From Helianthus annuus (lineage: Eukaryota; Streptophyta; Magnoliopsida; Asterales; Asteraceae), in the NCBI RefSeq assembly GCF_002127325.2, contig NC_035435.2, positions 15,726,002-15,790,001 on the forward strand: a DNA stretch of 64,000 nt, written 5' to 3'. The notes below the pieces were generated by a model that was given only the letters and a program-made list of their open reading frames with translations, had not been told where the DNA came from and searched no databases. Made by a program: the position numbers and the translations under genes. This document shows positions 1-9,606 of this stretch, one piece after another (position 1 is the first letter of the stretch; every line of letters begins with the position of its first letter).

Positions 1-530
1 GAGGAGGTTTGTGGACACGAAAAACGAAACACAAGTCCGTTAGACGTCGCAAAATTGTGAAATGCATGATTATCAAATTCTCCCCCTATGTCACATTGAA
101 AGGTTTTAATGTGTGTTTGAAATTGGGTGAGCACAAATTTATGGAACTTAACAAAGGTGGGGAAAGCTTCTGATTTAAATTTCAATGGATATACCCAAAC
201 ATAGTGAGTATAATTATCAATCAACACCATATAGTAGTTGTAAGATGATTTACTTAAAACCGGTGACGTCCACAAATCACAGTGTATAATATCAAATGGT
301 GCATAAGTAAAGGAAGTGGAAGCGACAAATGGAAGTCCTTTACTATTAGACAAATGGCACGAATTGCAAAAATCAAAAGAATCCTTATTGCAATTTATTA
401 CACAACGACTCGAAAGTGAATGCAAAACTTGGGAACCGGGGTGGCCGAGACGGCATGCCACTTATTTGACGAAGATGCAAGAAAAGCTTGAACGGGTGAT
501 GTAAACGGATAAAGGTTCCCAGTGCTCTCA
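1..530 (-). pseudogene. Copia GAG-pre-integrase / integrase start (broken)
   Basis: In broken minus-strand frames this stretch reads as the zinc-binding GAG-pre-integrase segment (around 300-400, with residues like CNSCHLSNSKGLPF) followed by the start of the integrase core (DIIHCDLWTSPVL, then YYMVLIDNYTHYVW at about 180-300). The order agrees with Copia pol. Frame breaks lie around 380-545, and the rest of integrase is outside the window. It is a decayed copy and not a working gene. Confidence 0.7.
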
Positions 531-544
531 TGGCGTGAAATTGT

Positions 545-994
545 TTACCCCGTCTTGAGATCCTTCAAAGTAAAACCATTAGGATCAAATTCAATAGATA
601 CATGATTATCACGAGTAAATTTTCTAACAGAAACAAGATTTTTTACGACGGTCGGAGCATAAAGAATATGGTTTAGGTGAAAGGTTTTATTTGGGACAGT
701 GTGAATACCGTTTCCGGTACCCGTAATTGGCAAAGTTTGGCCATTTCCAACAAAAATATTCACATTAAAAGACTTGGATAAATGGGAATTAATTTTACTG
801 CAATCCGAAGTAATATGTGATGACGCACCTGAGTCCATGTACCACTGAGGGTCATATTGGTTGAGATTTAAAGTACTGAGAGCTGCTCCAAGGTCGGTGG
901 GGTTAAGTGGGTCAACCGGGTGCTGCTGGGCCTGAGGCTGCTGGGCCGGAGGTGCAAAGGTGGGGTAGGCCTGCTGTTGTGGGCTTGGTGGCAT
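545..994 (-). pseudogene. Copia gag C-terminus and aspartic protease fragment
   Basis: This 149-residue frame starts with a proline/glutamine-rich segment, typical of the end of Copia gag. It then carries the protease active site WYMDSGASSHIT near residue 52, followed by the conserved text LPITGTGNG and ILYAPTVVKNLVSV. The retroviral-type aspartic protease would cleave the Gag-Pol polyprotein. A frameshift separates it from gag upstream and a stop ends it at 545, so the polyprotein is not continuous. Confidence 0.8.
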
Positions 995-1183
995 CGGCTG
1001 CGGAGGTGGGGTGTTGGGCCTGGCCCAATTGGTGACCCAAGGAGACTGATGGGGGTGGGGACATGGCGGTGGAGAGGCCCACCAGCCATATCCAGTTTGG
1101 TTTGGGTTGTAGGAGGTGGGAGTTTGATAAGGTGGGTAAGTGGGTGCCGATTGCGAGATATAGGATTGGTTAGGGTAACGACC

Positions 1184-1732
1184 TCAATCATGACCACCTC
1201 GGTAACCGCGGCCTCGGCCACGGCCCCGGCCACGAGCCGGTTGGTTGGGCCAGTTTTGGTATTGGTCAAATTGTTGGCTGGGATGGTTGGAAGGAGGCGG
1301 TGTGGGAGATGGATTGGAGTTGGGAGGAGCAGCTATGGTAGTGGTTCCGGGGGCAGCAAGAACGGATTGGGACGCGTGTTGTCTGGCCGCCTGGCGGCGT
1401 TGTTCCCAGTCTATTATGTCGACAGCCTCATCCCATGTGGTGTTGGATTGAGTGATGAAGGCAGCCGTCGTATCATATTCAGGAGGGAGCCCCGCTACCA
1501 TCTGCAGAACCAATCGGGACTCGGTAACAGGCTGATCTACGTCGCTAAGTTGTTCAGCGATGTCCTTCAGTTTTTGAAGATATTCGTTCACGTTTGTGCA
1601 CGACGCCAGAGTGGTGGTGGTGAACGCATGAAGAAGATTAGATGCTCTAGAGTTTTTGTTGTTCTGGAAGATGGCTTGAATACGATTCCAAGCTTGCTGG
1701 GCAGTAGACTCGGTTTCCAGGACTCGAACCAA
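1184..1732 (-). pseudogene. Copia gag, central part (UBN2 / Retrotran_gag-type)
   Basis: The 182-residue frame contains the typical plant Copia gag core: AWNRIQAIFQNNKNSRASNLLHAF, then NEYLQKLKDIAEQLSDVDQPV, LVLQMVAGLPPEYD and TWDEAVDIIDWEQRR. It ends in an RGRGRGRG-type basic segment instead of a clear CCHC knuckle. Gag forms the cytoplasmic particle that packages element RNA. The upstream part of the same gag is at 1951-2103, separated by foreign DNA. The downstream frame at 868-1269 is a frame-shifted continuation. Confidence 0.8.
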
Positions 1733-1810
1733 CAGGTCATCACTAAGCGTGCCATAGATCCATTGAAGAACTATGGCATCAGCGCATACACGCCAAGCAT
1801 CGAAGGAACT

Positions 1811-1950
1811 ATAGAAATCTTGAAAACACGGGTTGTCACATCATCCCCAACTTGAAAGAAATTTCGTCCCGAAATTTGATAAGTGATCCAAGACGACCAG
1901 ATGTTAACTCAGGATGACTGTGGATTTTTCCACGGGTACCACATCTTGTT
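1811..1950 (-). mobile_element. Captured 3' end of a Tekay/Del-type chromovirus inside Copia gag
   Basis: On the minus strand this stretch ends with an inverted repeat whose arms are AAATTTCG and CGAAATTT (1859-1877), then a purine-rich tract, then TGTGACAACCCG (start at 1840). This is the same arrangement as the pol end, polypurine tract and LTR start of G4 at 34353-34386. It interrupts the Copia gag reading between DDEYES (1951-2103) and FDAWRVCADAIVLQW. The extent of the capture is approximate. Confidence 0.6.
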
Positions 1951-2103
1951 CTAGGACTCGTACTCATCATCAGTTTCGGCTGGGGGTTTTGTTCCGTCGA
2001 TGTGCTTGAGAACTTCATATCCGCGTGCATGGAGTTTGAAGAGTTTCACCCACGATGTGTACGTAACTTTGACACCATCGAGGATCCGGACCTTATTCTG
2101 TAC
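1951..2103 (-). pseudogene. Copia gag N-terminal piece
   Basis: In one minus-strand frame this reads NKVRILDGVKVTYTSWVKLF, followed by LHARGYEVLKHIDGTKPPAE, the usual N-terminal Copia gag segment (a tryptophan-containing LNG-type start). A stop at 1951-1953 coincides with the beginning of the foreign chromovirus fragment. The remainder of gag resumes near 1800. Confidence 0.65.
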
Positions 2104-2243
2104 ATTTGTTACAGAGTAGACCGGGTGCAGGGGTTTGATACTTGCGGTCGAACGGAGGTTTTATTTTCTGGTTTATCTTCCATGGCAGCGAACGGAGGAA
2201 CACGATGATGATGGCGGCGAAAATAGGGTTTCTCAGAACCGTA

Positions 2244-2255
2244 GCTCTAATACCA
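2244..2255 (-). other. Primer binding site of the Copia element
   Basis: The minus strand reads TGGTATTAGAGC, a one-base variant of the initiator-tRNA-Met complementary site common in plant LTR elements, six bases from the LTR edge. Confidence 0.7.
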
Positions 2256-2261
2256 TAAAAG

Positions 2262-2618
2262 TGTTTATGGTATATTATTTCCTTGAACCAATATAGAGAA
2301 TATACAAAGTATATATAGAGTGCAGCCTAACAACTTTTCCTATCAGTTATGGAAACATAATCCTTTCCTATACAATATAATATATACGCTAATAGTCTAC
2401 TAGCATGGCGTTTGTTGATCCATTGTGTGGGTCTTTCATTTTTCGTCAAGGTATAAACCCTAACCCCCCTGGTTGTTATATTATTTAATCTCAATGTGGC
2501 TCGACTGTTGGTGGGAGTATTTTTATTGTAAAAATGCACACGTTTCCGCACTAATTAATAAAAATTATTAAATATTAAAATAAATGGTTTTATATAAACA
2601 GTACACCGATTCCCAACA
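2262..2618 (-). repeat. Copia 5' LTR
   Basis: The 357-bp segment has TG...CA ends. On the minus strand it begins TGTTGGGAATCGG and ends ATAAACA next to the primer binding site. A TATA-like CTATATATAC lies about 70 bp before the LTR end on the minus strand, which supports this orientation. No second copy is in the window for comparison. Confidence 0.65.
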
Positions 2619-3298
2619 GTGGTATTAGAGCCACTTTGTTAGACTTACAAAAGAACAGATGATATCAAAAGCCAAAACATGCTCCTTTGATCATGAAATA
2701 AACAAGTTATGATCTACAACTCTCCCCAAAGATAATGAATCTTGAACACTAACAGAACATCTGTTTGAAGATTCCAATTATCTATTCAAGGCATGAAATC
2801 ATTGTTGTAGAAGAAGAAACCTCGGCTCAATGGCCAAAGCCCTGTTGAAGATAATGCACTGAAATTGAAGACTAAACATCTGTTCTAGCCTAAACGGATG
2901 TTTGGAACAAGTCAACAACTATTTGAAGAACAGTTCTTTTAATGTAACAGTGATTGCTTAAACATATGTTTAGTATATTTAGTTAGTTGGTAATTCCATC
3001 AGATGTTTCTAACATTGTGAATCTTTTCTGTTAGGAATGTTATATGTCACTATCAGGGTGATGTCAGCCCTATTAGGAATGTCAGATGTCGCTATCAGGG
3101 TGACGTCACCTGTTAGAGATCTATTTCATCACTTGATATCCTTATTGTACGAACAGAAGAGAGTGAATAGGCTAAGGGGGAGTTTGTATAATCATTCTTG
3201 TAAATTGTAATATTTTTATTTCAATACAAAATAGTCTGACAAAATTTTTTACTCTTGTGTTTGACTTTAAATCCCGCTACATTCGTTACTACTTTCCA
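2619..3298 (+). other. Gene-free remnant with PBS-like and PPT-like signals
   Basis: TGGTATTAGAGC (2620-2631) directly follows the Copia LTR, now in the plus orientation, and GGCTAAGGGGGAG (about 3171-3183) looks like a Copia polypurine tract. The bases after it end in an AATCCCGCTACATTC-type LTR-end motif. No protein-coding frame is seen between. It may be a short deletion derivative of a second Copia element, but no matching LTR pair was found. Confidence 0.4.
3031..3108 (+). repeat. Two-copy 42-bp direct repeat
   Basis: TTAGGAATGT...CTATCAGGGTGA.GTCA occurs at 3031 and again at 3073, differing at a few bases. Confidence 0.7.
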
Positions 3299-3307
3299 TA
3301 ATTCATA

Positions 3308-4299
3308 GGGTGAATTACACTTTTCGCCCTTTATGTTTGTATCAGATTGCAATGGATAACCTTTAACTTCAATAATTACAGTCACAATCATTTACTTGTA
3401 AAACTGTTACACCTTAGGTCCTTTGACCCTAACCTGATTAAATTTTTTAGTTAAATATGGCATGTGCCTTACACATGAGGATAAATTAGTAGATTTACTA
3501 ATATATTTAAATTAAACAAATAAACAAAACAATCTCTTTGTTTCAGATCTCTCTCTCCCCTCTCTATCTCTCCCCAACCAATCCCCACCCCACCATCACT
3601 GTGAGAGCTACCACCACCACCATTTCCGGCAAGGTTCCGAGCAAGATTCTGTTTAAAAAATGCTATATTGCAGGAGGAAGTACTGATCGAAGTGGAGGCT
3701 GCACAATCTATGTATGGTGACGATTGTCTGGTTATCTCACAATACCCACCTCATCTCAACCTTCTAATCAAGCCCATAACCGCTGATGTTTTCCCCTTTT
3801 CAAGATCCACATCTTTCATTCGATCCACTTGTTTATGTATATAGTCTGTTGATCATTAAAAAGATGACATTTTTATACTCTGATTGCAAGAAAGTTTAGT
3901 TTTTTAGTTATCTATTGTGTTGATTTTGTGTTTTTAAATAGATGGGTAATTAGTTTATTTGAAGTTGGGGTCTTTTAATCTTTTTGTGAAATTAGTTGTG
4001 TGTGTTATTGAAATGTTGGTTATTGCGACAGTTGAACTTATTGATGGAGAGATATCAAAAAAGAGGGGAAGTGGTTCACCTCTTGGGTTTGGGTAAGTTA
4101 TTTCATCGGATCTGAGCCTGGCCACCACCGAAAAAACGTGAAGGGTTGGATCTTGATGGTGGCGGGACTATGGAGGTCAATGGTGATGGTGATGATGTCG
4201 GTTTTCGACGGTGTTAGTGGGCGGTTGTGTAGGTGGTGGTGGCTTGATGATGATGGTTGTAGAAGTGGTATGTAGAGAGAGAGAGAGACGAGAGACTAC

Positions 4300-4356
<57 letters not shown>

Positions 4357-4635
4357 TGTGTACAGGGGAGATGATGATGAATGTTTAGGTTTATAATTTT
4401 TATATAAGTTTTTAAATTTTGATATTCTTTTCTTATATATTAAATGACTGTTTTGCCCTCACATGGGTTGCACATGACCTTAGTTAGTTAACTGAAAGTT
4501 TTAACAAGGTTAGGGTCAAAGGACCTTAGGTGCAACGAGTTTTGCAAATAAAGGATTGTGACTGTAATTATTAGAGTTAAAGGTAATCCATTGCAACCCG
4601 TTACAAATATAAAAGACGAAAAGTATAATTTACCC
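3308..4635. mobile_element. Non-autonomous MULE (1.3 kb) with long TIRs
   Basis: The two ends form imperfect inverted repeats of roughly 180 bp, beginning GGGTGAATTACACTTTTCGCC on the left and GGGTAAATTATACTTTTCG on the reverse of the right. Perfect 9-bp target duplications TAATTCATA flank it (3299-3307 and 4636-4644), the length expected for Mutator-like elements. The inside is CT- and CCACC-rich, holds a GA microsatellite, and encodes no transposase. It would depend on an enzyme from elsewhere. Confidence 0.88.
4302..4349. repeat. (GA)n microsatellite
   Basis: An almost uninterrupted GA run lies inside the MULE at 3308-4635. Confidence 0.95.
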
Positions 4636-4644
4636 TAATTCATA

Positions 4645-5467
4645 TCAACCTTATCTACATTTCATTAATCCATATCATCGAACAAACACAAGTGAAAACT
4701 CATATCCTAACACACTTACACTTTCGTTTAAACGTATTTATTTCAAACGATATGTATTTTTTTTTATTTTGTAAAAACTTTAGTTTGACAAAAAGATCAT
4801 GCCTTTATCATTTTGATGATGATTGTGATGATATATAAATGGAGCCATAGAACCCGTGTGTTGTTTGTGTTTGTATGTTGTTTGGTTTGATTCAATATAG
4901 TTAGGTTTAATTATTGTAAACTGAAGACGGAGACAAATCGAAAGTGAAGATAAAGATCTTGGACTAAGTTGGAGCTGACAAGATAATGGTTTATTCTGTG
5001 ACCCTTTAGACTGGTTGGTAATCGTTTATTGGCTCGAACGAAACCGAACAAATAATTCTAGAGGCTCAGTTTATTATTTTATTTGTTTGTGGTTGGATAT
5101 ATTGTTTAGGAAATAGTTAGCTACTAAAATAACTTTTCACAATCATGAAGCGACGGGATAAATTAAAAGGTTTTAAGTTAACTTGGAAATGTAACTTTAA
5201 TAAAAGCAGTTTTATTTAAAGATAAAACAGGTTCCGTTTTAAAATATAAATTGCTTATTTTAAATACCGTAATTAAGAAAGAGTTTATTAATTTAAAATC
5301 ATGTTCGTGATAAACCACCGTTGTCAATATAGTGTATTTAAAATTAAATCGTAACGCCCCAAAATTTCATCTACTTTGTTGGACAGTTTGTATTTGATGT
5401 GAATAGAAGAAACGAGATGCCAATCTAACTCGAGAGACAAACACATCAAGATACGATAACAATATCA
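4645..5467. other. AT-rich intergenic stretch, no gene seen
   Basis: No supported coding frame or RNA gene is visible. A short GTAACGCCCC motif near 5351 resembles a degraded Gypsy LTR start, but no matching second end was found. Confidence 0.5.
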
Positions 5468-5794
5468 TTTATTGTTAGGGTGGAGATACAATAGGAAGTT
5501 TATTTGGCTAGGAAGGATAGGAAGTGATCTTGACCATTCATTAAGTTAATCAAGGGCTAAGATTAAATCAGGGAAATTGAAAAGAATAAAAGAGGCGCGT
5601 GAGTTTGTTCAAGGGCATTCTAGTCAATCCAAGCCAATAGTTTCTCTCTCCTCCAATTCCCCCCCATTTTTTAAACGTTAATAACTCTTTCATACGACAT
5701 TATTTTTTTATAAAAATTGCACCAAAAAAACGAGCGTTTTTTTTTCTTTAAAACGAGTATACTATTGCTATATTTAAAAAAAAAAAATTAAAAC

Positions 5795-6390
5795 CCAGTT
5801 GCGTAAAACGCAATAGAAAAACCACCAGTTACGTAAAACGCAATGAAAAAAAAAACCTAAAAAATGACATTTTTCTAAAACGCAATGCACCAAAAACACA
5901 AAGAAATGACTTATTTGTAAAACGCAATGGCCAGAAAACACACAGAAATGTCTTATTTGTAAAACGCAATGGCCAGAAAACACATAAAAATGTGTTCTAC
6001 CTAAAACGCAATGCACCAAAAACACAAAGAAATGACTTATTTGTAAAACGCAATGGCCAGAAAACACACAGAAATGTCTTATTTGTAAAACGCAATGGTC
6101 AGAAAACACATAAAAATGTGTTTTACCTAAAACGCAATGCACCAAAAACACAAAGAAATGTCTTATATGTAAAACGCAATGGCCAGAAAACACTTAAAAA
6201 TGACTCATTCTAAAACGCAATGGACTGAAAACACCTAAAAAATGTGTCACCAAAAACACAAAGAAATGACTTATTTGTAAAACGCAATGGCCAGAAAACA
6301 CACAGAAATGTCTTATTTGTAAAACGCAATGGCCATAAAACACATAAAAATGTGTTTTACCTAAAACGCAATGCACCAAAGACACACAGA
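5795..6390. repeat. 42-bp minisatellite with three-monomer higher-order structure
   Basis: The core AAAACGCAATG recurs with starts of CGCAATG at 5881, 5923, 5965, 6007, 6049, 6091, 6133 and 6175, exactly 42 bp apart, and continues irregularly to about 6370. Three monomer types follow each other in order (GCACCAAAAACAC, GGCCAGAAAACACACAG, GGCCAGAAAACACATAA), giving a 126-bp higher-order period. Because 42 is divisible by three, long repetitive frames appear on both strands. They are by-products. Confidence 0.92.
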
Positions 6391-6483
6391 ATTGTCTACG
6401 AATTACTGTCTTCGAAATGAGCCAATTTATGGAAAATTAATTTTTCTGATGCGTTTTTAGTACAGCAATTTAATCGAAAAAAC

Positions 6484-6573
6484 CCCAGCCAGGGGCTCTG
6501 CCCCTTGGACCCCGCCAGGGGCTGCCGCCCCTGGGACCCCGCTACCGGGGGCTGCCGCCCCCGGACCCCCGCA
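6484..6573. repeat. Three tandem GC-rich hairpins
   Basis: Three successive stem-loops with stems AGGGGC/GCCCCT, CAGGGGC/GCCCCTG and CCGGGGGC/GCCCCCGG and loops TCT, TGCC and TGCC are each followed by a GGACCCC-type spacer. They stand out from the AT-rich surroundings inside the MULE. Confidence 0.85.
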
Positions 6574-7082
6574 AAGATTGTAAAACGCAATGACTAAATC
6601 AAAAACCCAGATCATGAAAATGAAATTAAAGAATTTCTTACATGGATCGAAGCCGATTTCTTCATCAATTGACAAATTTTGAATGATAGAAACACTTATC
6701 AACGCTCGAATCGAACGAATCGAGTGATTATCTCCAAAATCACCGGAAAAAACGAGATTTTTTTATGAAATTAAACTGGGTTTTCTTCAAAAAAAGCTAA
6801 AGAACACGTTGATCGGGTTCTGAATCATTGATTGGTGATGAAAATCGCACTATAATGTAGTGATTATTGAGATAGAAAGTGAAGAAATAGTTGAAGATGG
6901 TGGGTTTTGAAAATGGTGGGTTTTTGAATTTACTGGGTTTTGAAAAAGGAAGAAGAAGGAGTTGGATTGACTAAAATACCCTTTCTCTTTATTTTAAAAT
7001 TTGCCACATGTCATAATCCTATGGCTTCCTATCCTTCCTAGCGAAAATTAACTTCCTATTTGATCTTTTCCCTTTATTGTTA

Positions 7083-7423
7083 ATCAAGGTTTGGTCCATT
7101 ATGGTTTCTAATATAAAAAGGAGGGAATCAAGTGTATACATTGGCGGACCTACCCACGGTCGTGGGTGGGCGGCCGCTACCCTTGAAAATAAAAAGTTAG
7201 TGTATATTTTAGGAAACAAAACTCGACCACATCCCTTGCAAATATAGTTGAACGTCTTATCCGTATCCTCATCAAATAGTTTCTGAGTTCGCCAGTGAAT
7301 GTATATTAAGGCTTGGCTGATCAGTTAAAAACCTACTCCAAGTAAAAAAACAAAAACCTTCCCAGGTTTGGCTTATCATTAATAAACTCTTTATTAATTA
7401 ATGTGCTAAAATGCACTTATCAT
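7083..7423. other. Intergenic stretch, no gene seen
   Basis: A GC-rich patch near 7140-7190 (GGGTGGGCGGCCGC) sits in otherwise AT-rich DNA. It may be a degraded transposon end, but no partner was found. An 11-bp motif CTTATCATTAA occurs near 7372 and again at 7416-7426, beside the Harbinger insertion point. Confidence 0.45.
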
Positions 7424-7426
7424 TAA

Positions 7427-9600
7427 GGCTAGAGGGTATGGTGACATTCCATACTTGGAGGATCATCCGCCACGTAGGCGCCACGTTATAGTCCTCCCAA
7501 GGATGCTCCATCACCCAAAACTAGAGGGTGTGGGAGGATGGTCCAAGTCATAGTCCTCCCCACCACTTTTATGTTTTTTTATGTTTTTTAATCTTCTACT
7601 TTTTTAACATTTAACAAATAAACAAACAAAATATTTTCATTAATATTAAAAAACATTACATAAACTTAAAAAAAAGAAACTTAAAAAAAAACAAAAAAAA
7701 AAAAAAACATAAGCTTAAAAAAATAAACTTAAAAAAAAGATAAACTTAAAAAATAAGATAAACTTAAATCCTAATATATTAAAATAAGCTACTAGTCTTC
7801 GTCTTCCATGTCGTGGTCGGGTTCGTTTTGAGCGTTGTTCCAAATGTACTCCACCAAGTCCGCTTGTAGGTTATGATGTGTGTACTCGTTACGTAGAGCG
7901 AACATGTTCAAATCTTGTTGTTCCCCACTAACTGGAACAGAATTTCCAGTAGACGCATTTTCATCGTACTCGCATATCGCTCTACCTTCGTCTTCGATGA
8001 CCATGTTATGAAGGATGATACAAGCGTACATAATGTTTCGTAACCGCTTTGGTGTAGCCGAACGTGCTGGATGTTCAATGATTTGCCATTTTTTTTGTAG
8101 AACACCAAAAGCCCGTTCAATATCTTTCCTCGCACCCTCTTGAAACTTCGCAAACTTTTTTCTTTTATCGTCCGTCGGGTACGGAATAGTTTTAACAATT
8201 GTCGAGTACGTTGGGTATATCCCATCGGCTAGGTAGTAACCTCGCCTGTATTCCACACCCGAAACCGTAAAGCTTGTGTCTGGACCTGTACCCGCCACTA
8301 CATCATCAAATATCTGTGACTGGTATATGATGTTAAGGTCGTTGAGCGAACCAGGTAGACCAAAAAAAGCATTCCAGATCCAGAGATCCTGTGACGCAAC
8401 AGCCTCTAGAATAATAGTCGGATGTCCATGATCTCCCCTAGTATACTGACCTTGCCAGGAAACTGGGCAGTTCTGCCATGCCCAGTGCATGCAATCAAAG
8501 CTCCCGAGTATTCCTGGGAAACTATGTCTCTGTTCGTGTGCTTGATATAACTTTTGAACGTCGTTTGCGTTCGGCTTCCGCAGGTAACGCTTGCTATACA
8601 ATTTGACAACCCATCGACAAAACTTGTGCAAACATAGACGTGCGGTTCTTTCAGACATCCTTATATACCGTCTAACGCATCGGGTGCGAAACCGTATGCC
8701 AGTTGTCGAACGGCCGACGTACATTTTTGTAAATTACTGAAACCCCTTTGCTCCCTAGCGTCGTTTCGCACTGTAAAAAACGGATCAGACTGGGCCATGT
8801 CGCCTGCAATACGTAAAAACAGTGGACGACTCATGCGGAACCGACGTCGAAAAATATCGGCTGGGTACACGGGTTCGTCGGCAAAATAATCGGCTACTAG
8901 TTTAGCGTGGGCGGCTATAAATTTAAAACGAAACATAAATGAAATTAGTTATAAAATACATTTTCAAATCTATATAAAACATAACGGAAAAAAAAAATAC
9001 TAAAATACCTTCTTGGTCTCGTTTTAATTTTGGTCGTCTAGTTAGCCTTTGGGACGACGCTACATCACCCGACATGATGACCTGAGCCGTGTTCATAACC
9101 ATTTTATGCATAATAGCATCCTCTTCCGAAGTTGAAGAATACCACGTAGACGAAGATGACGAAGAAATGGAAGAAATTGAAGAAATGGAAGAAGGTGAAG
9201 ACATGATAATATTTTAGAGGTAGATGGGGTGGTAGTGGGTAAAAAATGGTATAAAATTAGATGAGTTTTTATAAAAAGGGTAGAGAGGTTATAAAATGTG
9301 AGAGAGATATGAGGTTGTAGTGGGTGAAAAGTTGTGAAAAAATGGGTAAAAGAGATGAGTATTTATAAAAGTGGGAGTGAATGGGGTATATTTTTGATTT
9401 ATGACCGTTTAAATTGAATTTAATAAATTAGAAACTAATTTTTTTTATAACGGACACTTTTCAAAAGATCGGGCCCCACATATTGACCGTCGCCAACGTC
9501 TATATGTTGACGGAAAGGACGGGGACGGGGGGGGGGGGTATGGTGTAGACGCCGTCCTTTGCCGGGGACGGGTGGAAGAACTATCCCTTACCGTGTAGCC
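7427..9600 (-). mobile_element. PIF/Harbinger element, tandem copy 1
   Basis: The left end GGCTAGAGGGTATGG and the reverse of the right end GGCTACACGGTAAGG are terminal inverted repeats. The flanking TAA on both sides (7424-7426, 9601-9603) is the 3-bp target expected for PIF/Harbinger. The element carries one minus-strand transposase gene (7792-9204) and a poly-G run near 9530. No Myb-like second ORF is present, though autonomous members of the superfamily normally have one. Confidence 0.9.
7792..9204 (-). pseudogene. Harbinger (HARBI1/Plant_tran-type) transposase, frameshifted
   Basis: Exon 1 (9204 down to 9009) encodes a serine-rich N-terminus starting MSSPSSISS and ending KRDQE. A short intron (9008-8915, GT...AG on the minus strand) leads to the nuclease domain. 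That domain holds the DDE-type signatures GSFDCMHW, GDHGHPTIILEAVASQDLWI, PGSLNDLN and RKDIERAFGVLQ. These match the PF04827 Plant_tran / DDE_4 nuclease that cuts and joins transposon ends in the nucleus. Compared with copy 2, one base is missing near 8668, which splits the protein after the N-terminal third (frames 8661-8936 and 7792-8724). The stop is at 7792. Confidence 0.88.
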
Positions 9601-9606
9601 TAATTA

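Larger units (their letters stand above)
1..2618 (-). mobile_element. Ty1/Copia LTR retrotransposon, 5' portion, decayed
   Basis: Read on the minus strand this is the 5' LTR (2262-2618), a primer binding site (2244-2255), gag, protease and the start of integrase, in the Copia order with protease and integrase before any RT. The element runs off the left edge, so RT, RNase H and the 3' LTR are not visible. Several frameshifts and stops break the reading frame, and a chromovirus fragment lies inside gag. The family assignment rests on the protease motif, the UBN2-type gag and the integrase text. Confidence 0.85.
5478..7072. mobile_element. Non-autonomous MULE (1.6 kb) carrying a minisatellite
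   Basis: The left end reads GGGTGGAGATACAATAGGAAG and the reverse of the right end GGGAAAAGATCAAATAGGAAG. The similarity continues through a block ending GCTAGGAAGGATAGGAAG. Perfect 10-bp target duplications TTTATTGTTA flank it (5468-5477 and 7073-7082), within the 9-11 bp range of Mutator-like elements. There is no transposase. The inside holds a 42-bp tandem array and three GC-rich hairpins. Confidence 0.87.

Noticed and set aside
920..1855. A long 311-codon plus-strand frame
   Set aside because: It is antisense to the Copia gag and is a shadow produced by its GC-rich basic segment.
5774..6193. A 139-codon minus-strand frame with a repeating CVLGKTHFYVF-like motif
   Set aside because: The 42-bp DNA period is divisible by three, so open frames arise on both strands; no start context or homology supports a protein.
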